Source of the DNA: Marisediminitalea lipolytica
Lineage (GTDB): Bacteria > Pseudomonadota > Gammaproteobacteria > Enterobacterales > Alteromonadaceae
Direction: 5' to 3'
Length of the DNA: 64,000 bases
Assembly (NCBI RefSeq): GCF_001758465.1
Contig: NZ_MJIC01000016.1
Location: 1 to 64,000, forward strand
Shown: positions 18,991-26,641 of the stretch, piece by piece
Position numbering within the stretch: the stretch's first letter is position 1
How the letters are laid out: the number at the start of each line of letters is the position of its first letter
Translations under genes and position numbers: made by a program
Notes under the pieces: model-generated
Databases searched by the model: none
The model's input: the letters and a program-made list of their open reading frames with translations, nothing else
What the model was told of the DNA's origin: nothing

Positions 18991-19425
18991 GTGAACTTTG
19001 AGCAACGCTTTAACTTAATCTACAAGGATTTACTTAATACTGACACTGAAGAGTTGGCGTCAATCTATCACGATGACATTATTTTTGTAGATCCCATCAC
19101 TACTCATCAGGGGCTTGCTGCGGTTAAAGCTTATTTCGCGCGACTATTAACCAGTACTGAGGCCTGCGAATTTGATATTCACCTGATGCAGGATTGCCGG
19201 ACGCCTGCAGACGCTAATTACGATTATTTAGTGGAGTGGACGATGCGACTGACGCTTAAGAATCAGTCCCGCCTGATAACAGTAGATGGGGTGTCAGTGC
19301 TTAAACTCACCGACGATAAAATTATTTATCATCGCGACTATTATGATTTAGGCGAAATGGTTTACGAACATATTCCACTGCTTAAGCAAGTCATTCACTT
19401 TGTTAAAAAGAAACTGAACTCATGA
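18991..19425 (+). CDS. SnoaL/NTF2-like protein, first gene of the ChrR-linked operon
   Basis: The 144-residue protein has the SnoaL-like (NTF2 fold) pattern: an N-terminal helix, IYHDDIIFVDPITTHQG and a C-terminal strand with VLKLTDDKIIYHRDYYD. The fold binds small hydrophobic ligands or acts as isomerase, but the actual substrate is unknown. The start is GTG, since no ATG nearby is in frame. It overlaps the next gene by 4 bases (ATGA). Membership of a ChrR-controlled lipid operon suggests a role in handling oxidised or modified fatty acyl groups (inference). Confidence 0.8.
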   Translation: MNFEQRFNLIYKDLLNTDTEELASIYHDDIIFVDPITTHQGLAAVKAYFARLLTSTEACEFDIHLMQDCRTPADANYDYLVEWTMRLTLKNQSRLITVDGVSVLKLTDDKIIYHRDYYDLGEMVYEHIPLLKQVIHFVKKKLNS

Positions 19426-20132
19426 AAACCATTCTTATTACTGGCGCAACCTCGGGCATAGGAGAAGCCCTGGCGATACACGCAGCACAAAGCGGATATA
19501 AAGTGCTGGCTTGCGGCAGGAACCAGCAAAAACTGGGGCAGTTAGCTAAAGACTTCGGCGTAGAACCAGTTCAATTTGACGTTACCGACGAACAAGCTAC
19601 CCTGGATGCCCTCAACGAGGTTAATTTTGATATTGCGGTACTCAACGCCGGTACCTGCGAATATGTTGACCTGCCCGAATTTGAACCCGCGATGTTCAGA
19701 CGAGTGTTTGAAGTCAATTTTTTCGGCATCATCAATTGCGTTAACGCTTTGCTACCTAAATCTAAAGCTGGCACACAGCTGGTCATCATCGATTCAATGG
19801 CCAGATTGTTTCCTTTTACCCGTAGTCAGGCCTATGGCGCCAGCAAAGCGGCGGTCCACTATTTTACCCAAAGTATGAAGATCGACTTAAAACAAAGGGG
19901 TATAGTGGTTCAATCGGTTTCTCCCGGATTTGTAGAAACCCCGTTAACTGACAAAAATGACTTTGATATGCCTATGAAAATTACCGCCAGGGAAGCGGCG
20001 CAAGCGCTGTTAACCGGCATTGAGCAAAAGCGCTCTGCTGTTTATTTCCCAACCGCTTTTGGCCTGATTTTACGAACCCTTTTCCGCTTACCTGGACGTC
20101 TTCAGGTATGGCTTTCAGCAAAACTACAATAA
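19422..20132 (+). CDS. Short-chain dehydrogenase/reductase in the ChrR-linked operon
   Basis: The 236-residue NAD(P)-dependent oxidoreductase is of the classical SDR type. It has the cofactor motif TGATSGIG at residues 7-14, NAG near 75, the catalytic Ser in IDSMAR and the YGASK catalytic pair near 138-142. It lies fourth-to-last in a tightly packed five-gene operon and is coupled to the preceding gene by a 4-base overlap. The substrate cannot be read from sequence; a membrane-lipid-derived substrate is an inference from context. Confidence 0.88.
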   Translation: MKTILITGATSGIGEALAIHAAQSGYKVLACGRNQQKLGQLAKDFGVEPVQFDVTDEQATLDALNEVNFDIAVLNAGTCEYVDLPEFEPAMFRRVFEVNFFGIINCVNALLPKSKAGTQLVIIDSMARLFPFTRSQAYGASKAAVHYFTQSMKIDLKQRGIVVQSVSPGFVETPLTDKNDFDMPMKITAREAAQALLTGIEQKRSAVYFPTAFGLILRTLFRLPGRLQVWLSAKLQ

Positions 20133-20154
20133 CCATGATGGCGGACTGAGCCCT

Positions 20155-21417
20155 ATGAAAAAAGACATTGCCATAATTGGCACCGGGATATCAGGTTTAA
20201 CCTGTGCGCATTTACTCCACGAAAAGCACAATATCACCGTTTATGAAGCCAATGACTATATTGGCGGCCACACAGCCACCAAGGATGTCACCGTACATGG
20301 CCAGCCCTACGCTATCGACACTGGCTTTATCGTATTTAACGACTGGACGTATCCTAATTTTATCAAACTGATAAACCAGTTAGGCGTAGATTACCAGCCT
20401 ACCGAAATGAGTTTCTCTGTGCGTCACGAGGGGTCAAATATTGAGTATAATGGTCATAACCTCAATACCCTGTTTGCCCAGCGACGCAACCTGTTGCGCC
20501 CCCGTTTCTGGCAAATTGTGCGCGACATTGTTCGCTTTAATAACCTGTGCAAGGAAACGCTTGAACAGGAGCAGGACACCAGCGGTCAGACCTTGTCTTC
20601 TTTTATTGCCCAACATGGTTTCAGCGACGATTTCAGCGAACACTATATTTATCCGATGTGCGCGGCCATCTGGTCTGCCAGCCTGGAACAAACCAAGGCG
20701 TTTCCGCTGACGTTCTTTCTGCAATTTTTTAATAATCATGGCTTACTGAATGTTAGCGATAGGCCGCAGTGGTATACCATCAAAGGCGGCTCCCGCGAAT
20801 ACATCGCACCGCTGGTAAAACCCTTTGCCGACCGAGTCAGACTCAGCTCTCCGATTAGCCGGGTAGAACATACCGGCGGCGGTATTGCGGTTACCACAGC
20901 GGTAGGACAAACGGATTACTTTGATGAAGTGATCTTTGCCTGTCATAGCGATCAGGCGCTAGCCATGCTGGCGCATCCAACCGAAGAGCACCAACGTATA
21001 CTGGGTAAGATTGGATATGCAGAGAATGACGTGGTACTTCATTATGACACCCGCCAATTGCCTCGGCGCAAAGCGGCCTGGGCGAGCTGGAATTATCGAC
21101 TGACAGGCGATCCTCATGAACAGGAGCGCCCAACCGCGGTTACCTACGACATGAATATCCTGCAACGACTACAGGCTCCAGAGACTTTTTGTGTCAGTCT
21201 GAACACGCCGGATATCGATGGGCAAAAGATCCTTGGCACTTATTCCTATGCTCACCCTCAGTTCAGTGAAGATATGGTCAGAGCGCAGCAACAGCGAGCC
21301 GAAATCTGCGGTAAAGACAGCCTGCATTTTTGCGGGGCTTACTGGTATAACGGATTTCACGAAGACGGGGTGCGTTCTGCGCTGGATGTCTGCGAACGAT
21401 TCGGAGCACGCTTGTAA
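20155..21417 (+). CDS. FAD-dependent amine-oxidase-like protein (ChrR-regulon type)
   Basis: The 420-residue flavoprotein begins with the Rossmann motif GTGISGLTCAH and an acidic residue at the end of the second strand (VYEAND). The NAD(P)-binding-like fold and the C-terminal FAD segment (FCGAYWYNGFHEDGVRSA) identify the flavin amine oxidase/desaturase superfamily. Homologues travel with DUF1365 and CFA-like genes behind rpoE-chrR. In R. sphaeroides a gene set of this kind has been tied to methylated-fatty-acid desaturation and furan fatty acid synthesis. A lipid desaturase role is therefore more likely here than amine oxidation. Its stop overlaps the next ATG (TAATG). Confidence 0.85.
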   Translation: MKKDIAIIGTGISGLTCAHLLHEKHNITVYEANDYIGGHTATKDVTVHGQPYAIDTGFIVFNDWTYPNFIKLINQLGVDYQPTEMSFSVRHEGSNIEYNGHNLNTLFAQRRNLLRPRFWQIVRDIVRFNNLCKETLEQEQDTSGQTLSSFIAQHGFSDDFSEHYIYPMCAAIWSASLEQTKAFPLTFFLQFFNNHGLLNVSDRPQWYTIKGGSREYIAPLVKPFADRVRLSSPISRVEHTGGGIAVTTAVGQTDYFDEVIFACHSDQALAMLAHPTEEHQRILGKIGYAENDVVLHYDTRQLPRRKAAWASWNYRLTGDPHEQERPTAVTYDMNILQRLQAPETFCVSLNTPDIDGQKILGTYSYAHPQFSEDMVRAQQQRAEICGKDSLHFCGAYWYNGFHEDGVRSALDVCERFGARL

Positions 21418-22151
21418 TGGACAGCGCCATCTGTACAGGGAAAGTTACCCATCAGCGCTTTCGGCCTACTCAGCACGAGTTTGAGTACGGCATTGCCATG
21501 ATGTGGCTAAATCTGGATGAAGTGAATCTGCTGGCGCGCACGGTAAAGGGGTTTTCCAATACCGGCCGGGCAGCTTTTGAATTTCGCCGCAGCGATTACC
21601 TGGGCGCAAACGACATTCCCCTTAAGCAGGCCGTGCTTAAAAAAATGAACGAGCTTGCCAGCGGGCAGTCCCTTAGCGGCGAGGTGTTTTTACTTGGTCA
21701 GGCCCGGCATTTCGGGCTCTACTTCAGCCCCGTCAATTTTTATTTTTTGCGTAACCGGCAAACTGGCATTTTCACTTATATGCTGGCCGAGGTCAGTAAT
21801 ACTCCCTGGAACGAAAGACACTATTATCTGGTTGATCTATCCCGCCAGGAAGATACGCCTAAGGCGTTCCATGTATCCCCGTTCAATCCGATTGACATGG
21901 TGTACAAATGGCACATTCAGGCACCTTCTGATGCCTTTAGCGTGGGCCTGAGTTGTTATAAGCAAAACAAGCATTTTACTGCGTTGATGCATTTAAAGTT
22001 AAATCCATTAAACTCAAATACGATTAGAAACGTAATTAAATCAATCCCGAATATGACACTCAGAACGGTCATCGGAATTTACTGGCAGGCAGTTAAGTTA
22101 TGGATAAAACGCACACCGGTATATTCACATCCGATTAATAGTCAGGAATAG
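21417..22151 (+). CDS. DUF1365 family protein
   Basis: The 244-residue protein has the DUF1365 hallmarks: N-terminal GKVTHQRFRP-x-HEFEY, YFSPVNFYF in the middle, and KAFHVSPFNPIDMVYKW. No catalytic function is established. The family is almost always linked to the flavin amine oxidase and CFA-like genes, as here, with a 1-base overlap upstream and 3 bases before the next gene. It is probably a partner in acyl-chain modification. Confidence 0.88.
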   Translation: MDSAICTGKVTHQRFRPTQHEFEYGIAMMWLNLDEVNLLARTVKGFSNTGRAAFEFRRSDYLGANDIPLKQAVLKKMNELASGQSLSGEVFLLGQARHFGLYFSPVNFYFLRNRQTGIFTYMLAEVSNTPWNERHYYLVDLSRQEDTPKAFHVSPFNPIDMVYKWHIQAPSDAFSVGLSCYKQNKHFTALMHLKLNPLNSNTIRNVIKSIPNMTLRTVIGIYWQAVKLWIKRTPVYSHPINSQE

Positions 22152-22154
22152 ATC

Positions 22155-23408
22155 ATGGCAAACAGTGAAACAGCGCTAGTAGCGCCCCTTACGTTTTCTT
22201 TTATTGAACGTTACTCCAGACAGATTTTTATCAGTCTGATGCAGTCGTTACCCGAAGGGTATCTGGTTATCAAAGAAAACGGCAGACTGGTCGCCCAATG
22301 CGGCAATCCCACCAGCGATTTGCACGCCGAAGTGGACATGCATTCGCCACAGGTTTACAAAAAGCTGTTAATTGGCGGCAGCGTAGCTTCAGGTGAGACC
22401 TACACCGCCGGATTATGGACCAGCCCGGAGCTGACTAACGTTATCCGCTTGTTTGCCCGTAATCTTCCCACTCTGGATCGCTGGGAGTCGCGTTTTAAAT
22501 GGCTCAGCTTCCCCTTTGACAAGATTCAGCATCTGATGCGTCGCAATACCCACGATCAGGCGAAAAAGAATATCGCGGCCCACTATGATTTGGGCAACAC
22601 GCTTTACACCCATTTTTTGGATGAGAGCATGATGTATTCATCGGCGATTTATCCGGATACCAACGCGTCGCTGGCCGATGCGCAGTTTCATAAACTGCAT
22701 ACGATTTGCAGTAAACTCCGCCTGACGCCCGATGACCACTTAATTGAAATTGGTACCGGCTGGGGCGGCCTGGCAGTGCATGCGGCCAAACATTTTGGCT
22801 GTCGCGTCACCACCACTACCATTTCAGAAGAACAGTATGCCTATGCCGTTGACTGGGTAAACCGCGAAGGGTTACAGGATAAAATTACGCTGCTCAAAAA
22901 GGATTACCGCTTACTGGAAGGTACCTACACCAAGCTGGTGTCTATCGAAATGATAGAAGCCGTAGGTAAACCTTATCTTAACGAATTCTTTAAAAAATGC
23001 GCGAGCCTGCTGACACCTGAGGGGCTGATGCTACTGCAATCAATTACCATTGATGACCGTCGCTACGATAGTTACCACAAAGGTGTCGATTTTATTCAAA
23101 AACATATCTTCCCCGGCGGTTTCCTGCCCTCGCAGCTGGTGCTTAATCAACATATTAAGCAGGCCAGTGATTTATCTATTCGCGATCTGCAGGATATCGG
23201 ACTGGATTATGCAACAACCCTGCGTGACTGGTTTGATGCCTTTACCGCGGCAAAAGATAAGCTGGCCGCACACGGCTATGATGAACGCTTTGCCCGTATG
23301 TGGGAATACTACTTAAAATACTGTGAAGGTGGTTTTCTGGAGCGCACCATTAGTACCGTGCAGCTGGTACTCAGCAAGCCGCGTTATGTGGATCCACTTA
23401 CCCGCTAA
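22155..23408 (+). CDS. Cyclopropane-fatty-acid-synthase-like SAM methyltransferase
   Basis: The 417-residue protein has the CFA synthase fold: an N-terminal lipid-binding part (1-130) and a class I SAM methyltransferase domain (EIGTGWGGLAVHA, 197-210). Compared with E. coli Cfa from memory, the bicarbonate-site residues are altered: Cys139 aligns with Ser163 (YSSA) and His266 with Gln295 (LLQSI). Glu239 (Glu268) and Tyr317 (Tyr352) are kept. This suggests methyl transfer to unsaturated acyl chains rather than ring closure, in line with UfaM-type enzymes of ChrR regulons. DUF2878 and DUF3833 genes that I recall following it in some relatives are absent. It is the last gene of the operon. Confidence 0.85.
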   Translation: MANSETALVAPLTFSFIERYSRQIFISLMQSLPEGYLVIKENGRLVAQCGNPTSDLHAEVDMHSPQVYKKLLIGGSVASGETYTAGLWTSPELTNVIRLFARNLPTLDRWESRFKWLSFPFDKIQHLMRRNTHDQAKKNIAAHYDLGNTLYTHFLDESMMYSSAIYPDTNASLADAQFHKLHTICSKLRLTPDDHLIEIGTGWGGLAVHAAKHFGCRVTTTTISEEQYAYAVDWVNREGLQDKITLLKKDYRLLEGTYTKLVSIEMIEAVGKPYLNEFFKKCASLLTPEGLMLLQSITIDDRRYDSYHKGVDFIQKHIFPGGFLPSQLVLNQHIKQASDLSIRDLQDIGLDYATTLRDWFDAFTAAKDKLAAHGYDERFARMWEYYLKYCEGGFLERTISTVQLVLSKPRYVDPLTR

Positions 23409-23418
23409 GCGGGTAAGT
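23396..23418. terminator. Perfect hairpin with the cfa-like stop codon in its loop
   Basis: ACTTACCCGC (23396-23405) and GCGGGTAAGT (23409-23418) are perfect 10-base arms whose 3-base loop is the TAA stop codon. It lies between two convergent genes. There is no T tract on either strand, so it may block exonucleases or transcription rather than act as a classical terminator. Confidence 0.5.
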
Positions 23419-23427
23419 AAGCTTAAA

Positions 23428-24366
23428 CTACTGATCCTGATTTAACACCGAAATCGGCTTTGAGCGAATGGGCTCGCCCTGGTTGATGTTAATTTCGACC
23501 CGGCGGTTACTGGCCAGCTCTTCTGGTGTTTGAGGATCTTCAAAAAGCGGATCGTTGCTGGCTTTACCTACCACTGACATTCTGGCTTCATCAAACCCCG
23601 GGGCCAGTCTTAATGCTTCTGCAACGGCCACTGCGCGCTGAGCAGATAAATCCCAGTTAGAGCTGTAGAGTTCATTGGAAATTTGCTGCTTGTCACTGTG
23701 TCCGGACACTTCGATTTGGCCCGGCATATCCGCCAGAATCTCACCAATTTTACGAATAACCGGGCGAAATTGTGGCTGTAAAAATGCCGAGCCAGCCGAA
23801 AACGAACCGTTCTCTCTGATTCGAATGGTGATTTGCTGACCCAGGGATTCCATTTCGATAGACCCGTCAAGAATTTGCTTTTGCAGCTGCTGAGCGACTT
23901 TTTTCATCATTTCAGCCACCTGTTCCTGATTGGCCGCGGCCTGACTCGCGGCTGACTGGTCAGCAGCCGTTTGTTGAGACTGCCCCCCCCGCTGGGTGCC
24001 CCGCTGTTTCTGGCGGCCACCGGCAGAGTCCTCATCACCAGCCTGAAACTCCAGCATCTGCTGAGTCATATCGATAGTTTGCTGTTGGATAGTATCAATG
24101 GGCGTGGGATCCGGTCGACCAGGACGGAACTCCATGGCAATCACACTGGTTCCCTTAGGAATGTCTTTTACTTCGATTTTATTTTGCACACCAAAAGCAA
24201 ACTTCATGGAACCGGCAATTTGCTTAAACTTGAGTACATCCATCTCGGAAAACGCCAGCAGCAGTACAAAGAAGCACATCAACAGCGACATCAGGTCCGC
24301 AAAAGTCCCCATCCACGCGGGGAGACCTTCGGGGGGGCATTTGGGGCATTCTTCTTCCTGCGACAT
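23428..24366 (-). CDS. pomB: Flagellar stator protein PomB (MotB family)
   Basis: The 312-residue inner-membrane protein anchors the stator to peptidoglycan and forms the ion channel with PomA. It has one membrane helix after a short N-terminus, with the ion-binding Asp24 in TFADLMSLLM. A Gln/Ala-rich linker (about 115-150) precedes the OmpA-like peptidoglycan-binding domain (SGHSDKQ ... LSAQRAVAVAEAL ... NRRVEI). The N-terminal ECPKCPPEGLP segment and the two-gene arrangement near xseB match the sodium-driven PomAB of Vibrio. It follows pomA by 5 bases. Confidence 0.9.
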   Translation of the reverse strand: MSQEEECPKCPPEGLPAWMGTFADLMSLLMCFFVLLLAFSEMDVLKFKQIAGSMKFAFGVQNKIEVKDIPKGTSVIAMEFRPGRPDPTPIDTIQQQTIDMTQQMLEFQAGDEDSAGGRQKQRGTQRGGQSQQTAADQSAASQAAANQEQVAEMMKKVAQQLQKQILDGSIEMESLGQQITIRIRENGSFSAGSAFLQPQFRPVIRKIGEILADMPGQIEVSGHSDKQQISNELYSSNWDLSAQRAVAVAEALRLAPGFDEARMSVVGKASNDPLFEDPQTPEELASNRRVEININQGEPIRSKPISVLNQDQ

Positions 24367-24371
24367 GACGG

Positions 24372-25133
24372 CTACTCTTCTTCTGCTGCGCCACGCTTAC
24401 TGGCGGCCAGATAATTTTTCAGGATCCCTTCGATAACACGAGGGTTCTGACCGTCGGCGATCCCAACTATGCCGTCCAGTATCAGTGACTGATTGAGCTT
24501 CTCTTCGTTAAGACGGTTGCTGAGTTTAGCAGCAATGGGCAAACAAATAACGTTAGCCAAAAATGCCCCGTAGAGTGTGGTCAACAAGGCTACCGCCATG
24601 GCAGGTCCGATGGCTTTCGGGTCATCCATGTTTGATAACATGGCAACCAGCCCGATGAGCGTACCGATCATCCCCATGGCGGGCGCAACGTCACCGAGAC
24701 CTTTAAAAATAGTCACGCCGAACTCGTGGCGTTCGGTAGTCATTGAAATGTCTTTCGCCAGGGTTGCCCGCACCACATCAATGTCGTGGCCATCCACCAG
24801 CATATCAACGCCTTTTTGCATAAAAGGATTCACGATTTCGGCTTCTTCTAACGCCAAAAATCCACCTTTACGAGCTGCATCAGCCATTTCAACCACTTTC
24901 TCGATAAGATCTTCCGGCGTATCAATTTTAAACATGAACGCCTTACCGGCAATCTTACCGGCCCCGAAGAACTGACCCAGCGTAAACTGTGACATTACAA
25001 CAAAAAGGCTACCGCAAAATACGATAAGTACCGAAGGTACGTCGACGAACATGCTGAGATCCCCACCGAGGATCATGGCCATTACAATAAAGCCAATGCC
25101 GCCTAACATACCAACCAGGGTTGCTAAATCCAC
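24372..25133 (-). CDS. pomA: Flagellar stator protein PomA (MotA family)
   Basis: The 253-residue protein has four membrane segments (about 5-25, 33-52, 150-172 and 182-202). The loop between segments 2 and 3 is cytoplasmic. The conserved GDVAPAMGMIGTLIGLVAML block marks the third helix of MotA/PomA proteins. With PomB it forms the sodium-driven torque generator. Length and context fit PomA rather than the longer proton-type MotA. A FliA-like promoter is seen 140-165 bases upstream. Confidence 0.92.
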   Translation of the reverse strand: MDLATLVGMLGGIGFIVMAMILGGDLSMFVDVPSVLIVFCGSLFVVMSQFTLGQFFGAGKIAGKAFMFKIDTPEDLIEKVVEMADAARKGGFLALEEAEIVNPFMQKGVDMLVDGHDIDVVRATLAKDISMTTERHEFGVTIFKGLGDVAPAMGMIGTLIGLVAMLSNMDDPKAIGPAMAVALLTTLYGAFLANVICLPIAAKLSNRLNEEKLNQSLILDGIVGIADGQNPRVIEGILKNYLAASKRGAAEEE

Positions 25134-25273
25134 TTGTATCCCTCACTTCATCACTTATTCAGGGCGAAACTGAATTAATGGTGTTAAATATAGCTGTGAA
25201 TTTATCACAATGCCTTCTTACTCAAAGCAAAGTAATTATCAAAGCGCAATTTATTTTATGCTTGCTTGTCATT

Positions 25274-25300
25274 CTATCGGCAGCTATTTTTTTTTCTACA
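25274..25300 (-). promoter_or_regulatory. Possible sigma28 (FliA) promoter of pomAB
   Basis: The minus strand reads TGTA, 15 bases, GCCGATAG. The -10 matches the FliA consensus GCCGATAA at seven of eight positions; the -35 is poor (consensus TAAA). The leader would be about 130 bases long. Confidence 0.45.
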
Positions 25301-25394
25301 CCGATATTGAGATAGTTTTCAGCCTGGTTAAACGCAAAATATTCAGTATTTACAGTTATCCGAACCAAAACCCCCGCCACTGCGCCTAAACCAT
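25301..25394. other. Remaining intergenic DNA between pomA and xseB
   Basis: The gap from 25134 to 25460 holds the two promoters listed at 25274 and 25395. The remainder is AT-rich on the pomA side and shows no ORF, repeat or RNA structure that I can support. Confidence 0.4.
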
Positions 25395-25423
25395 TTGACC
25401 CTTGCCCAGCCCTCGGTTAATGT
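25395..25423 (+). promoter_or_regulatory. Sigma70 promoter of the xseB-ispA-dxs operon
   Basis: TTGACC, a 17-base spacer and TAATGT lie about 38 bases before the xseB start codon. Confidence 0.6.
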
Positions 25424-25460
25424 GCCCCTTTTACGCAAAATGAGACCAAAAGAGGGTTCC

Positions 25461-25709
25461 GTGAGCGATAAAGCCACTCCAGCCAATCCGTCGTTTGAAC
25501 AAACCATCAGTGAACTGGAAGCCATTGTTAATGAAATGGAACAGGGAGATTTACCCCTGCACGAAGCACTGCAAAAGTTTGAGCGCGGTATCGAGTTATC
25601 CCGCCTGAGTCAAAAAGCCCTGGTTGAGGCTGAACAAAAGGTCCGCATCCTGACCGAGCAAAACGGTGACAGTCAGTTGCAGGATTTTGCTGCAGATAAC
25701 GAGGACTAA
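25461..25709 (+). CDS. xseB: Exodeoxyribonuclease VII small subunit
   Basis: The 82-residue protein binds the XseA large subunit in a nuclease that degrades single-stranded DNA to oligonucleotides. The family core SFEQTISELEAIVNEMEQGDL and the following helix pair (LEEA-like heptads to about 70) are clear. I choose GTG at 25461 because AGAGGG lies five bases upstream and the protein then has the normal family length. The frame stays open further upstream without a ribosome site. It is followed by ispA after one base. Confidence 0.92.
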   Translation: MSDKATPANPSFEQTISELEAIVNEMEQGDLPLHEALQKFERGIELSRLSQKALVEAEQKVRILTEQNGDSQLQDFAADNED

Positions 25710-25710
25710 C

Positions 25711-26601
25711 ATGCAACTTGCTTCATTGCATCAGCTCATCAAAGAGCGCATTGATGCCAGTCTGCAAGACACCATAACCCAGTTAGATGATGCTGCGCCA
25801 CAGTTAAAACAGGCCATGCTTTATGCCCTGACCAACGGCGGCAAGCGAATGCGTCCGTTGTTGGTGCATCTGACCGGCAATATGCTGGATATTCCGGATA
25901 ACGATCAACGCGCCATTAGTATGGCCATTGAGTGTATTCATGCCTACTCACTGGTTCATGATGACTTACCGGCAATGGACGATGATGATTTACGCCGGGG
26001 CAACCCCACTTGTCATATTGCGTTTAACGAGGCAACTGCCATCCTGGCGGGTGATGCACTGCAAACTCAGGCATTTACCATTCTGGCCGAACACCCTATG
26101 AGCAACTATGCCAATCAGCAACGGGCAAAACTGGTCGCTACCCTCGCCCGGGCTGCGGGCTATCAGGGCATGTGCGGCGGACAGGCGATTGATTTAGCAG
26201 CAACCGGCAAAGCCATAACGCTGGACCAGCTTAAGCAACTGCACCAGTTAAAAACCGGTGCGCTACTCACGGCTTGTGTGGAAATGGTGTGTCAGGTCAC
26301 TGAGCAATTACCCCGGCAACACCAGCAGGCACTATGTCGGTTTGCCAGCCTGATTGGCCTTGCATTTCAGGTCCAGGATGACATTCTTGATGTCACCGCA
26401 ACTACTGAAACCCTGGGTAAACCCATGGGTTCTGATGAAGCTCAGGGTAAAAATACCTTCCCTTCACTACTCGGACTGGAAGGCGCCCGTCAGGAGTTAG
26501 CAAAATTACATCAAGAGGCGCTTCAAGCCTTGGCCGGTTTGCCCTACAATACCGACTACTTAGTAGCCTTTACCGATTTGATGGTCAGTCGTAGTCATTA
26601 A
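25711..26601 (+). CDS. ispA: Farnesyl diphosphate synthase IspA
   Basis: IspA condenses isopentenyl and dimethylallyl diphosphate to geranyl and farnesyl diphosphate for quinone and undecaprenyl synthesis. The 296-residue protein has both Asp-rich motifs, DDLPAMDDDD (first) and DDILD (second), plus GGKRMRP and the KTGAL segment. The ATG at 25711, one base past the xseB stop, gives the family N-terminus. It precedes dxs by 40 bases. Confidence 0.96.
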   Translation: MQLASLHQLIKERIDASLQDTITQLDDAAPQLKQAMLYALTNGGKRMRPLLVHLTGNMLDIPDNDQRAISMAIECIHAYSLVHDDLPAMDDDDLRRGNPTCHIAFNEATAILAGDALQTQAFTILAEHPMSNYANQQRAKLVATLARAAGYQGMCGGQAIDLAATGKAITLDQLKQLHQLKTGALLTACVEMVCQVTEQLPRQHQQALCRFASLIGLAFQVQDDILDVTATTETLGKPMGSDEAQGKNTFPSLLGLEGARQELAKLHQEALQALAGLPYNTDYLVAFTDLMVSRSH

Positions 26602-26641
26602 TACGAAGACAGACCAACCCAACGTATCAGAATAATAAATA

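Noticed and set aside
23971..24130. Gln/Ala-rich segment in pomB as a repeat element
   Set aside because: It is the flexible linker between the membrane helix and the OmpA-like domain, variable in all PomB/MotB proteins.
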